Part shown: positions 15,706-24,073 of the stretch, piece after piece
How positions within the stretch are numbered: the first letter of the stretch is position 1
How the letters are laid out: every line of letters begins with the position of its first letter
Assembly (NCBI GenBank): GCA_022774705.1
Contig: JALFLM010000197.1
Location: forward strand, 1 to 32,047
Length of the DNA: 32,047 nucleotides
DNA from: Lachnospiraceae bacterium
GTDB lineage: Bacteria > Bacillota > Clostridia > Lachnospirales > Lachnospiraceae
Direction: 5' to 3'
Made by a program: the position numbers and the translations under genes
Notes under the pieces: model-generated
Databases searched by the model: none
What the model saw: the letters and a program-made list of their open reading frames with translations, nothing else
What the model was told of the DNA's origin: nothing

Positions 15706-16218
15706 CTACAGCATGACCACGATAACTGTCAGCGCACCCAGAATCCCCAGAGACTGATACATTCTGCAGCTGGCTTCACAGTTTTTTTCCAGATGTTCCA
15801 CACTTTCCTTCACCTGCACCTCCAGCAGCTCCAGAGTACGAAGCTGCATATCCACATCGAGAAATCCCAGTTCACTGCCCAGCTTCCGGAACAATTCCAG
15901 ATCCTCCTTCTTCAGACCGCTTCCCTGAAAAGCATCCTCACTTTCCTGCCAGAGCTGTGCCAGCCCGTCTCCCTTCCGGTTCTGCATCTTCCGGCTGATT
16001 CCGGCAAAAAATTCGGAAAAAGGCTCCTCTACCCGTCTGCTGATATCATCAAAGGCTTCTTCCAGTACTCTCCCTGAAAAGCCGATTTCCCCTTTCAGCA
16101 TACGAAGCACCGTCTGCATCAGACGAAGATTTCTGATCCGTTTTCTGGCATTGAGACTGTACCGGAAGCCAAGAGCCAGAACTGCCGCAGCCATTATGCT
16201 GATTCCTACAAACCGCAT
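15706..16218 (-). CDS. spoIIIAB: Stage III sporulation protein AB
   Basis: The 170-aa protein has membrane helices at both ends (about 4-18 and 152-170) and a helical middle with LRMLKGEIGFSG and LGSELGFLDVDMQL. This matches SpoIIIAB, which resembles GspF-type platform proteins. The ATG at 16218 shares one base with the spoIIIAA stop; a GTG one codon before also opens the frame. Confidence 0.93.
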   Translation of the reverse strand: MRFVGISIMAAAVLALGFRYSLNARKRIRNLRLMQTVLRMLKGEIGFSGRVLEEAFDDISRRVEEPFSEFFAGISRKMQNRKGDGLAQLWQESEDAFQGSGLKKEDLELFRKLGSELGFLDVDMQLRTLELLEVQVKESVEHLEKNCEASCRMYQSLGILGALTVIVVML

Positions 16219-17138
16219 CACAGAAGCTTCCCCCCTTCCCCGTTATAAATATGACTCCATTTTCCCGGGGCGCCTTCATTTTCCAGCTGTATGTACCGGT
16301 CGAATACCCGGGCCTGCTTCAGGCGCCGAAATCCTTCCTTTTCCAGCAGGCGGTCCATGCTTTCCCCATGGGCAGTCGCAAGCAGAACGCAGCCGCAGCC
16401 TGCCGCTTTAAAAACAGCATCCACATCGCTTCCCTCTGCAATTTCATCAACTGCCAGAACCGAAGGTGCCATGCTGCGAAGCATGAGGCGCATCCCCAGT
16501 GTCTTGGGACAGCCGTCCAGCACATCGGTCTGTGCACCCAGATCATTCTGGGGGACTCCCTGATCGCAGGCGGCAAGCTCCCCCCGTTCATCTACCACTG
16601 CCACCGTTTCCGGAAGTCCAAAGGCATTTCCATCGGAAACCAGCCGGATCAGATCGCGCATCAGCGTGGTTTTCCCCTGTCCGGGAGCAGAAAATATCAG
16701 CGTACTTCGCAGTCTTCCGTTTTCATACAGATACGGAAGCAGCCCCAGAGCACAGTCCCTGTACTGGCAGGCAATCCGGATATGGATAAATGAAATATTG
16801 CGGATTGTTCTGATCTGTCCCTGACTGAGCACCGCTTTGCCGGCAATTCCGACCCGGTGACCGCCCCGGATTGTAAGAAATCCCTGCCGGATCTCCTCCT
16901 CATAGGCATACATGGAAAAACGGCTGACAAATTCCATGGTTTCCTGCATATCACCGGCAGTAAGAACCGTACTGCCCTGCATCATCCTCTCCCTTCCGTT
17001 TTCCAGCAGCTTCACCGGTTTTCCGCATCGCAGCCGGATTTCCTGAATCTGTCTGTTTCCCCGCAGTTCCTGCTCTGCCGATACTCTTAAACGCACCGGC
17101 AGCACATGCAGGATTTCTTCCATCTGATAATCCTTCAT
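16218..17138 (-). CDS. spoIIIAA: Stage III sporulation protein AA, secretion-type ATPase
   Basis: The 306-aa protein has Walker A SAPGQGKTT at 150-158, VVDERGE at 181-187 and Walker B VLAVDEI at 227-233. It is related to type II/IV secretion ATPases and is thought to power the mother-cell channel that keeps the engulfed forespore active. First gene of spoIIIAA-AH, all eight present and in the standard order. The Walker A has Gln where Val is more usual. A candidate sigma-E promoter lies 21 bases before the ATG. Confidence 0.96.
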   Translation of the reverse strand: MKDYQMEEILHVLPVRLRVSAEQELRGNRQIQEIRLRCGKPVKLLENGRERMMQGSTVLTAGDMQETMEFVSRFSMYAYEEEIRQGFLTIRGGHRVGIAGKAVLSQGQIRTIRNISFIHIRIACQYRDCALGLLPYLYENGRLRSTLIFSAPGQGKTTLMRDLIRLVSDGNAFGLPETVAVVDERGELAACDQGVPQNDLGAQTDVLDGCPKTLGMRLMLRSMAPSVLAVDEIAEGSDVDAVFKAAGCGCVLLATAHGESMDRLLEKEGFRRLKQARVFDRYIQLENEGAPGKWSHIYNGEGGKLL

Positions 17139-17158
17139 AAGCCTGCCCCCTTTGCCTC

Positions 17159-17187
17159 ATTATATGAAAAAAAGAAACCGGCTATGC
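17159..17187 (-). promoter_or_regulatory. Candidate sigma-E promoter of the spoIIIA operon
   Basis: On the minus strand GCATAGC (17181-17187), 14 bases, then CATATAAT (17159-17166). The sigma-E pattern is about KMATATT-N14-CATACAAT: the -10 matches 7 of 8 and the -35 5 of 7. spoIIIA is sigma-E dependent in B. subtilis. The leader would be short, with the GGGGG ribosome site inside it. Confidence 0.5.
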
Positions 17188-17212
17188 CCGGAATCGGGGC
17201 ACAGTCGATTTC
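17167..17212 (-). terminator. Strong intrinsic terminator after the Sel1/TPR gene
   Basis: On the minus strand a 16-base arm (17197-17212) pairs with 17174-17189 with two wobble pairs and one mismatch, around a 7-base loop; seven T follow. It begins 8 bases after the stop codon and separates this unit from spoIIIA. Confidence 0.85.
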
Positions 17213-17219
17213 CTGTATT

Positions 17220-18866
17220 TTAAGCTTCTGTATGATTCTTTCCGATCTCCATAAAACAGGATTCACCTTCCAGCTGATTCGTTTCCTCCTGATAATGCAT
17301 ACGGATCATGCGGTAGACATCATCGGTACCGTAGGCAAAGCTGATCTGGATTTCACCGTTTTCCATGCGCTTCATCTGCAGATCCACCGCATCCAGAGAT
17401 GTCACCTTCTCACCGGGTTCCTCACAGGCATTCAGTGATTTCAGAAAATCCGCAGGCTGGGGATGCTTCATATTGTCCACGGAGGATCTGACCGGATATA
17501 CGGTAATAACGGCGCAAAGTTCATTCTGCACCCACGTTGCCACTGCACGGCACCGGATTCCATCCAGTTCCTCCCTGCATTCCGCCACGGCAGGCATCAG
17601 GTATTTCAGGCTGACCAGCATCTGAAGAGCATTGGTGTAGGGATCTGTCTCCACCGACTGTCCGCTGTTCATATGAGGATGGTAACAGCCCACCAGATCC
17701 GCCTGTTCTCTGAAATGTGCATATTCCTGCGGATCGATCTTCTGCCGGTAATCATCCGGCAGACCGTCCAGCATCTCGCACAGTTCAGCGGAAATATAAG
17801 CATAATTCCGTCTGCTTTCTTCCATTCCGAAATAAGCCTGATAATTATTAAGTGCCTCCTGACAAACCTGCATCAGACGCCTGCTGCGGTACCACTGCTT
17901 TCTGCTGTCCTGCGGGATTTCCTCATCGCCGCCGCAGATTTCCTCAATCATCCCGATCACCTGCTGCAGCTGCTCCAGTGCCAGATCATGACGGCACAGA
18001 TTCATGTAATCGGCCGCCAGACGGTTCAGTGTAAGAAGAGTCACATCATGGGTAACCGGCAGCGTCTCTCTGGCTGCGGTATAGGCCTGTTTCGACAGAT
18101 TCAGAGCCGACTGGTATCTGCCGATCCGCGCATAATCCGAAGTCAGATTTGTAACGGCTGTCAGATAATCGGGATGTGTCACAGGCAGACATTTCCCGCG
18201 CAGCTCCAGAACCCTTTCTTTTAACGGAATGCTGTTCTCATACTGCTCCAGAGCAGCCAGCGCCACAGCCAGATTGTTCATCAGGCTGATGGTAAACGCA
18301 TCGGTTTCTCCCAGCTTTTTACTGCTTTCCTCCAATGCCTGCTGCAGCAGAGGCACCGCCATCTCATAATCCTCCTCCGCCAGGAAACGCTCCGCATTAC
18401 CGGCGGTCTGACGAATCTCATCCAGCTTCGCCTGCCGTTCTTCTTTCATGCCGGGTATGGTATACAGCAGATCCTGAGCTGCAGCGTAGCCAGCTGCCAG
18501 CGCTTTTTTCAGCCACTGTGCCCCTTCCGCAGAATCAGTCTCCGTACCGATACCTTTCAGACAACACCTGCCTGTCATGTACATCCCTTCGGAATCTCCT
18601 GCCTGCGCCGCGCTTTTAAACCAGAAAAATGCCTGTTCAGGAGCAGGTTCCTCTCCCTCCCACCCCTGTGAATAAAGAAGACCCAGATTGAACATAGCAT
18701 CCGCCTCGCCGGCCGCTGCCGCTCTTTTATACCAGCTGACTGCTTCATCCATCCTTCTGTCATTCATCAGCCGGCGGGCAATCTCGCACTGGGCAGCCGT
18801 ATTGCCGTTTTCCGCCTCCTCATACACCTGTTGTACCATATTCTGATCTTTCCACCAGTCTGCCAT
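17220..18866 (-). CDS. Sel1-like and tetratricopeptide repeat protein of unknown function
   Basis: The 548-aa protein has no signal peptide. About residues 14-145 are three to four Sel1-type repeats (DEAVSWYKRAAAAGEADAMFN, AFFWFKSAAQAGDSEGMY, GAQWLKKALAAGYAAAQ). About 160-345 are kinesin-light-chain-like TPRs (LLQQALEESSKKLGETD, ALNLSKQAYTAARETLPVTH). The rest, about 360-548, is not recognised; it contains a YHPHMNSGQSVETDPY stretch and a beta-rich end. Such repeats bind proteins; the partner is unknown. It begins next to the stop of the 89-aa gene and is probably cotranscribed with it. Confidence 0.85.
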   Translation of the reverse strand: MADWWKDQNMVQQVYEEAENGNTAAQCEIARRLMNDRRMDEAVSWYKRAAAAGEADAMFNLGLLYSQGWEGEEPAPEQAFFWFKSAAQAGDSEGMYMTGRCCLKGIGTETDSAEGAQWLKKALAAGYAAAQDLLYTIPGMKEERQAKLDEIRQTAGNAERFLAEEDYEMAVPLLQQALEESSKKLGETDAFTISLMNNLAVALAALEQYENSIPLKERVLELRGKCLPVTHPDYLTAVTNLTSDYARIGRYQSALNLSKQAYTAARETLPVTHDVTLLTLNRLAADYMNLCRHDLALEQLQQVIGMIEEICGGDEEIPQDSRKQWYRSRRLMQVCQEALNNYQAYFGMEESRRNYAYISAELCEMLDGLPDDYRQKIDPQEYAHFREQADLVGCYHPHMNSGQSVETDPYTNALQMLVSLKYLMPAVAECREELDGIRCRAVATWVQNELCAVITVYPVRSSVDNMKHPQPADFLKSLNACEEPGEKVTSLDAVDLQMKRMENGEIQISFAYGTDDVYRMIRMHYQEETNQLEGESCFMEIGKNHTEA

Positions 18867-18874
18867 TTGGTCAT

Positions 18875-19144
18875 CTATCCTTTCTTTCCAGCCAGATTCT
18901 CATTAAGCCAGTCGATTACCGCGCAGATTCCCTCCTCGCTGTAATCAAACCGGTACGAAGTCTTCTGCTCCTCCGGCGTTTTATCAAAAGCAAAGGGTTC
19001 CGGCCAGGTAATCAGTTCCAGCCAGTACCCCTGTTCCTCATCACCCTCCCGCTTCAGACGGATTCTGGTTCCGCTGCAGCTGGCCGTATAAGGCTGCTTC
19101 TTATAATAATTCAACGTAAACAAATCTTTTCTGGCAAATATCAA
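18875..19144 (-). CDS. Conserved small protein of unknown function (89 aa)
   Basis: The frame begins at a TTG with GAGGTG 7 bases upstream (IFARKDLFTLNYYKKQPYT) and ends 8 bases before the Sel1/TPR gene. The protein is acidic toward the end, without membrane segment or recognised motif; WLELITWPEPFAFDKTPEEQ and YSEEGICAVIDWLNENL look like a conserved core. I recall similar proteins in gut Lachnospiraceae, sometimes labelled acetyltransferases, but no GNAT motif is visible. Confidence 0.75.
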   Translation of the reverse strand: MIFARKDLFTLNYYKKQPYTASCSGTRIRLKREGDEEQGYWLELITWPEPFAFDKTPEEQKTSYRFDYSEEGICAVIDWLNENLAGKKG

Positions 19145-19160
19145 TGATCACACCTCTGTA

Positions 19161-19376
19161 TTACTCATCCTCTTTTTCAAGAGCCCGCTTCACAATATCA
19201 CAATCCTTGTTGTACTGGCACTGCAGGTAATCGCATCCGACAATCTGCTCCAGACAGAGTCCGCATTTCTCCACCGAATACTCACATGTAACCATATTGG
19301 TCTGATTTTTTGCCTTGCAGTATCCGGTGAAAATAAACTCATCCATATCCTGCACACATTCCGACTGCATACTCAT
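19161..19376 (-). CDS. Cys-rich mini-protein of unknown function (71 aa)
   Basis: The protein has eight cysteines in 71 residues (7, 20, 31, 38, 41, 48, 53, 59), including CGLC, CDYLQC and NKDC. This suggests a small metal or Fe-S binding fold. No signal peptide is present. GGAGGA lies 8 bases before the ATG at 19376; a TTG two codons earlier also opens the frame. It is the first gene of a unit with the 89-aa protein and the Sel1/TPR protein, and has a well-placed promoter. Confidence 0.75.
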   Translation of the reverse strand: MSMQSECVQDMDEFIFTGYCKAKNQTNMVTCEYSVEKCGLCLEQIVGCDYLQCQYNKDCDIVKRALEKEDE

Positions 19377-19395
19377 ACTCAATTCCTCCCATCAG

Positions 19396-19424
19396 AGTAT
19401 ATATCAGGGAGAATTGTATCACAA
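19396..19424 (-). promoter_or_regulatory. Promoter of the Cys-rich/89-aa/Sel1-TPR unit
   Basis: TTGTGA (19419-19424), 17 bases, TATACT (19396-19401) on the minus strand, 20 bases before the ATG. Confidence 0.65.
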
Positions 19425-19447
19425 TCCGTGTCTGTTTTAAAGTATTC

Positions 19448-19476
19448 TTGACAAATTTCAGTTTTTTCGATACATT
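19448..19476 (+). promoter_or_regulatory. Promoter of the MATE transporter gene
   Basis: TTGACA (19448-19453), 17 bases, TACATT (19471-19476). It is divergent from the promoter of the Cys-rich gene; the two -35 boxes are 24 bases apart, so one regulator could affect both. Confidence 0.7.
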
Positions 19477-19543
19477 AAAAGTTGCTGTTCACATCTTCAC
19501 CTGAGAGAAGAACACGCCCTAATAAGTTTGAGAGGTATTTTTT

Positions 19544-20905
19544 ATGAAGAGTTCTACGAGAGATATGACGGCGGGGAAACCTGCTGTTTTACTGCTGCAG
19601 TTTGCTCTGCCTCTTATGGCCGGCAATCTGTTTCAGGAGTTTTATACAGTTGTTGATACCATTATCGTCGGGCAGTTTCTGGGCGTTCATGCGCTGGCGG
19701 CTATCGGGGCCGGAGGGTGGATTACCTGGATGATGACATCTGCCATTCAGGGTTTCACTCAGGGTTTTTCTGTACCGGCTGCCCAGGCTTTCGGAGCCGG
19801 AAACAGGGATCATGTCCGGAAAAATATGGGAAATGCCGCCGTTATGGCTGTTATTCTGTCTGTCATACTGCTGGCAGCAGGAGAAGCCATTCTCCGGCCG
19901 CTTCTCGTCCTGCTGGATACTCCGGAGGAGATTCTTCCCACAACACTGATGTATCTGCGGATTTATTATGCCGCCTGTCCTGTTATGATGGTTTTCAATT
20001 TTGCCGCCTGCAATCTGAGAGCACTGGGCAACAGCCAGGCACCTCTGCGTGCCATGATCATGGCATCCGTTATCAATGTTGTACTGGATCTCCTGTTTGT
20101 GGGACCGCTTCATTTTGGGGTTGCCGGTGCGGTCATCGCCACCGTTATCGCTCAGCTTTTTGCGGCTGTGTACTCCATGTACTGCCTGTTCCGCATTGAT
20201 TTTATCTATTTTACCGGGGAAGATCTCCGGCTGAGCCGGAAATTCTGCTTCAGGCTGCTGGCACTGGGCGCTCCCATGTCGCTGCAGAATATCATCATCT
20301 CAATCGGAGGCATCATTGTTCAGTTTATCGTCAACCAGTTCGGCATCACTTTTATTGCCGGATTTACGGCTACCAACCGTCTCTACGGCCTCATCGAAAC
20401 AGCAGGCATCTCCTACGGTTATGCCATGACCACCTATACGGGACAGAACAAAGGTGCAGGACTGTATAAAAGAATCCGTCAGGGCGTACGCACAGCTCAC
20501 GTGATCGGACTGATCACGTCTGTATCCATCTCTATGATCATGATTTTTTACGGAAAGAATATTCTGAACCTGTTTATTACAGGAACACCAAAGGAGGCTG
20601 CCGCCACCATGGAAGTGGCATATCGCTACCTGTTCATCATGAGCCTGTTCCTTCCGATTCTGTACAGTCTCCATATCCTGCGCTCCAGCCTGACAGGACT
20701 TGGCAACAGCACCATTCCCATGTTTTCCGGCGTGGCGGAACTGATCATGAGAGTCAGCTCCTCCTTCCTGATTCCCCTGTATTTCGGGGAAATGAACCTG
20801 TTTTTCGCGGAGCCCATCGCATGGGCCGGTGCTGTCGCCGTCCTGCTTTGCGGATATCTGTGGACCATGCACCGGCTTACCGGACGCGAAAAAGCAGTAA
20901 AATAA
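19544..20905 (+). CDS. MATE family multidrug/Na+ antiporter
   Basis: The 453-aa protein has about twelve membrane helices in two related halves. It begins with the MATE-type PAVLLLQFALPLMAGNLFQ and VVDTIIVGQFLGVHALAAIG and contains ALGNSQAPLRAMI and its second-half partner LTGLGNSTIPM. MATE proteins export cationic drugs or metabolites with Na+ or H+ exchange. GAGAGGT lies 8 bases before the ATG. It is the only plus-strand gene of the window. Substrate cannot be told from sequence. Confidence 0.94.
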   Translation: MKSSTRDMTAGKPAVLLLQFALPLMAGNLFQEFYTVVDTIIVGQFLGVHALAAIGAGGWITWMMTSAIQGFTQGFSVPAAQAFGAGNRDHVRKNMGNAAVMAVILSVILLAAGEAILRPLLVLLDTPEEILPTTLMYLRIYYAACPVMMVFNFAACNLRALGNSQAPLRAMIMASVINVVLDLLFVGPLHFGVAGAVIATVIAQLFAAVYSMYCLFRIDFIYFTGEDLRLSRKFCFRLLALGAPMSLQNIIISIGGIIVQFIVNQFGITFIAGFTATNRLYGLIETAGISYGYAMTTYTGQNKGAGLYKRIRQGVRTAHVIGLITSVSISMIMIFYGKNILNLFITGTPKEAAATMEVAYRYLFIMSLFLPILYSLHILRSSLTGLGNSTIPMFSGVAELIMRVSSSFLIPLYFGEMNLFFAEPIAWAGAVAVLLCGYLWTMHRLTGREKAVK

Positions 20906-20927
20906 AACGGCATAATAAAATGCTATA

Positions 20928-20971
20928 AAAAACAGCAGACGGACTTCCGATACAGTTCATCTGCTGTTTTT
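20928..20971. terminator. Bidirectional intrinsic terminator between the MATE gene and the ABC importer
   Basis: AAAAACAGCAGA (20928-20939) and TCTGCTGTTTTT (20960-20971) form a perfect 12-bp stem with A and T runs on both sides, so it can end transcripts from both converging genes. Confidence 0.9.
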
Positions 20972-21003
20972 ATTCATATCTTTTTCAGTGTCCTGAAAAA
21001 TAC

Positions 21004-21798
21004 TTATCCCAGAATTGCTTTGTCGCTGGCAAACTGTTCTCCGCTGACAATTTCAAACTGATGCAGCAGATCTTCCACTGTCAGCTTTTTCTTCTCTTCT
21101 CCGCGGATATCCAGAATGATCCTGCCGTCCATCATCATGATCAGTCGGTTGCCGTGTGCAATGGCGTCACGCATGTTATGTGTAATCATAAGAGTCGTAA
21201 GATGATCCCGGTTTACAATTGTCTCCGTTGTCTCCAGTACTTTTGCAGCGGTCTTGGGATCCAGAGCCGCCGTATGTTCATCCAGAAGAAGCAGCTTCGG
21301 TTTCTTCAGCGTTGCCATCAGCAGGGTCAGCGCCTGACGCTGTCCGCCGGACAGAAGTCCCACCTTGCTGGTCAGACGATCCTCCAGACCCAGGCCCAGA
21401 ATCTTCAACAGTTCTCTGTATTCTTCACGCTCTTTTCTGCGGATCCCCGGACGAAGGGTACGATGCTGCCCCCGTCTGTAAGCCAGTGCAAGATTCTCTT
21501 CGATTCCCATGGTTGCCGCCGTACCGGTCATGGGATCCTGAAATACCCTGCCCAGATAAGCCGCACGCTTGTGCTCGGACAATTTTGTGACATCTACGCC
21601 GTCAATGATAATCTGTCCCTCATCTACCGGCCATACACCTGCAACTGCATTCAGCATGGTAGACTTACCGGCTCCGTTGCCGCCGATTACGGTTACAAAA
21701 TCACCGTCCTCCAGCGTCAGGGAAATGCCCTTCAGCGCCTGCTTTTCATTCACCGTTCCGGGATTGAAAGTCTTATATACATTTCTGATCTCAAGCAT
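21004..21798 (-). CDS. ABC importer ATP-binding protein, TrpX-associated type
   Basis: The 264-aa ATPase has Walker A GGNGAGKST at 39-47, a Q-loop FQDP at 86-89, signature LSGGQRQ at 149-155, Walker B LLLLDEHTAALD at 169-180 and the switch His207 (MITHNM). His in DEHTAALD, where DEPT is the usual form, is typical of the branch that partners PF04392 binding proteins. It shares one base with the permease stop-start (TAATG) and ends the operon before a bidirectional terminator. Confidence 0.93.
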   Translation of the reverse strand: MLEIRNVYKTFNPGTVNEKQALKGISLTLEDGDFVTVIGGNGAGKSTMLNAVAGVWPVDEGQIIIDGVDVTKLSEHKRAAYLGRVFQDPMTGTAATMGIEENLALAYRRGQHRTLRPGIRRKEREEYRELLKILGLGLEDRLTSKVGLLSGGQRQALTLLMATLKKPKLLLLDEHTAALDPKTAAKVLETTETIVNRDHLTTLMITHNMRDAIAHGNRLIMMMDGRIILDIRGEEKKKLTVEDLLHQFEIVSGEQFASDKAILG

Positions 21799-22745
21799 TA
21801 CTGATTGCCCCCTCTCTTAACCGGTTTTGAAAAATATCTGCCTTTCCAGTAGGGAACTGCCAGGAAAACTGCTACAACCAGAGCTGACAGAAGCTTCAGC
21901 AGATCGGTATCGATTCCGCGCCAGATAACAACCTGAAGTACCAGATAGTATAAAATAGAACCAAAGACTACGCCCAGAAGCCGGAAGCCGAAATTGTGGA
22001 AAATCCTTCCGAATACTGCCTCTCCGATAATAACCGCGGCCAGACCGATTACGATGGCGCCGCGGCCCATCTGCACATCGGCAAATCCCTGATACTGTGC
22101 CAGCAGTGCACTGGATAAACCAACGAGACCGTTGGAAATCATCAGTCCCAGAACTTTATTCATATTGGTATTGATACCCTGTGCACGGGCCATATTGCCG
22201 TTGCAGCCGGTGGCACGCAGCGAGCAGCCCAGTTCTGTTCCGAAAAACCAGTACAGCACAAGAATAACCGCGATAGTAATGATTGCAACAATTACAATCG
22301 TATTGCTGAAAAATCCCTTCACAGCACTGCCCGCTTTTTCAATCGTTGCAGACAGCTTGATAAACCGGAGAGATACCAGCAGATCACACTGATCCACATT
22401 GATGGCCTGATTGGCCTTTCCCATAATCTTCAGATTCACCGAATACAGCGAAAGCTGTGTCAGAATCCCTGCCAGAATGGCAGGAATCCCCATAAATGTA
22501 TGGAACAGACCCGTTGCCAGCCCTGCCAGCATTCCTGCAATAGCAGCTGCCAGCAAAGCAACCCATACATTATAGCCGTTGATCAGCATCATAATACAAA
22601 CTGCGCCTCCGGTACACATGGTACCGTCTACTGTCAGATCGGCCACATCCAGAATACGGTATGTAATATACACACCGATGGCCATAATTCCCCAGATCAG
22701 TCCCTGTGCGACTGCTCCGGGCAATGCAGCAAATAAAGTTTCCAT
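21798..22745 (-). CDS. ABC importer permease (BPD_transp_2/LivH-like), TrpX-associated type
   Basis: The 315-aa polytopic protein has about eight to nine helices and the start GLIWGIMAIGVYITYRILDVADLTVDGT typical of this permease class (first part YITYRILDVADLTVDGT at 27-43). It would form the membrane channel as a homodimer. It has its own promoter behind the terminator of the binding-protein gene, so the permease/ATPase pair can be expressed apart from the binding protein. Confidence 0.92.
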   Translation of the reverse strand: METLFAALPGAVAQGLIWGIMAIGVYITYRILDVADLTVDGTMCTGGAVCIMMLINGYNVWVALLAAAIAGMLAGLATGLFHTFMGIPAILAGILTQLSLYSVNLKIMGKANQAINVDQCDLLVSLRFIKLSATIEKAGSAVKGFFSNTIVIVAIITIAVILVLYWFFGTELGCSLRATGCNGNMARAQGINTNMNKVLGLMISNGLVGLSSALLAQYQGFADVQMGRGAIVIGLAAVIIGEAVFGRIFHNFGFRLLGVVFGSILYYLVLQVVIWRGIDTDLLKLLSALVVAVFLAVPYWKGRYFSKPVKRGGNQ

Positions 22746-22783
22746 ATTACGTATATTCCTCCATATATCCTGTGTACTCTCCC

Positions 22784-22811
22784 ATTATATACAAATCATA
22801 TGAAATGTCCA
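22784..22811 (-). promoter_or_regulatory. Promoter of the permease-ATPase pair
   Basis: TGGACA (22806-22811), 16 bases, TATAAT (22784-22789) on the minus strand, just after the terminator of the upstream gene. Confidence 0.6.
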
Positions 22812-22832
22812 GCATAAAAGCATAAAAGTATG

Positions 22833-22856
22833 AAAAAGGGGGCGGAAGAATCCCCC
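22833..22856 (-). terminator. Intrinsic terminator after the binding-protein gene
   Basis: On the minus strand GGGGG, a 9-base loop and CCCCC followed by five T. Partial readthrough would give excess binding protein over permease, a common arrangement in ABC importers. Confidence 0.75.
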
Positions 22857-22902
22857 GGGACTCTCCCCTCCCCGTACATGTCAGTCAGAACAAAGATATC
22901 GA

Positions 22903-23958
22903 TTATTCAGACTTGATTGCTTCGTAACCGTCAGGAATCGTGATATTCAGATCCTTGCAGACGGATTCGTTGTATTTCTTAACGAAATTCGGTGCATATT
23001 CGATCGGCATGGTGGAAATATCCTCGCCGTCTTTCAGAATCCGTACAGCCATCTTACCGGTTGTAACACCCAGGTCATAGTAGCTGATGGACAGCGTTGC
23101 AACACCGCATCCTGCACAGATGCCTTCCTCGCCTGCAATAACGGGAACACCCGCAGGCATACAGATATTGCTGATAATACCGGTATTGGAAGCAACGGTA
23201 TTGTCGGTAGGTACATAAATCACATCACATTCCGCAGAAGCTGTTGTTGTAACAGCGGAGATATCGTTGGAATCGGAGAATGCATATAACTTGCATGAAT
23301 AATTCAGTTTCTCCAGGAAAGCCTTTACGGTATCAACCTGATACTGGGAATTTGCCTCAGATGAGCAGTAAAGCAGACCTACATTTTTGGCATCAGGGAA
23401 CAGTTCCTTCACCATATTGGCCTGATCTTCCAGAGGAGCCAGATCGGAGGTACCGGAAATGTTGCCGCCAACCGTGCCATTGAAATCGGAAAGCTGGAGA
23501 GCTACACCGTATTCCGTAACGGATGTACCCAGGATCGGGATCGTATTGGTTGCTGCTGCAGCTGCCTGTAAAGCAGGTGTTGCATTGGCAAGAATCAGGT
23601 CATAATTGTTGGATACGAAATTGTTAACGATGGTGGAACAGGTATTGGAATCGTTCTGTGCGTTCTGCAGATCAAACTCAACCGCATCTTCCCCCATTTC
23701 CTTTGTCACTTCATCAATGAAGCCCTGAGTTGCTGCATCAAGAGCTTCATGCTGAACCAGCTGGCAGATACCGATCTTGAATTTCTTACCGGATTCGCTG
23801 CCGGAATCTGTTGTTGTATCACCTTCCGCTGCCGCAGCAGTTGTTCCTGCCTCTGCAGTATCCTTTGATTCTGTCTTGTCAGAAGAACCGCAGGCTGTCA
23901 TGGACAATGCCAGCACCAGGGCCAGCATAAGAGCTGCTATTTTTTTTGTTGCTTTCAT
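22903..23958 (-). CDS. ABC importer substrate-binding lipoprotein, PF04392 (TrpX-like)
   Basis: The 351-aa protein has a lipoprotein signal peptide with lipobox SMTAC and lipidated Cys23, then an Asp/Thr/Ala-rich linker, then the PF04392 fold (KIGICQLVQHEALDAATQGF, DLILANATPALQAAAAATN, VYVPTDNTVASN-like VIYVPTDNTVASN, VTTGKMAVRILKDG). Members with this neighbour set import tryptophan or related aromatics in streptococci (TrpXYZ); other members have unknown ligands. No T-box or Trp attenuator is visible in the short leader, so tryptophan is only a guess. Confidence 0.92.
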   Translation of the reverse strand: MKATKKIAALMLALVLALSMTACGSSDKTESKDTAEAGTTAAAAEGDTTTDSGSESGKKFKIGICQLVQHEALDAATQGFIDEVTKEMGEDAVEFDLQNAQNDSNTCSTIVNNFVSNNYDLILANATPALQAAAAATNTIPILGTSVTEYGVALQLSDFNGTVGGNISGTSDLAPLEDQANMVKELFPDAKNVGLLYCSSEANSQYQVDTVKAFLEKLNYSCKLYAFSDSNDISAVTTTASAECDVIYVPTDNTVASNTGIISNICMPAGVPVIAGEEGICAGCGVATLSISYYDLGVTTGKMAVRILKDGEDISTMPIEYAPNFVKKYNESVCKDLNITIPDGYEAIKSE

Positions 23959-24044
23959 ACTCTTTTCCTCTCTTCCTAATTGTTATAGCATTATTTTTAA
24001 ACAAAACAGCCGCCATTTATCATGGAACAGCATTTCTGTGTGAT

Positions 24045-24073
24045 ATTATAGTGCTTTAAACCTTAAAAGTCAA
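24045..24073 (-). promoter_or_regulatory. Strong promoter of the binding-protein gene, inside the 3' end of the HD-domain gene
   Basis: TTGACT (24068-24073), 17 bases, TATAAT (24045-24050) on the minus strand. The -35 overlaps the last codons of the HD-domain gene. Confidence 0.75.

Noticed and set aside
18875-19144. GNAT acetyltransferase label for the 89-aa protein
   Set aside because: The protein is too short and has no acetyl-CoA pyrophosphate loop; kept as unknown.
23959-24062. T-box or tryptophan attenuator before the TrpX-like gene
   Set aside because: The leader is only about 80 bases and has no T-box sequence or terminator hairpin.
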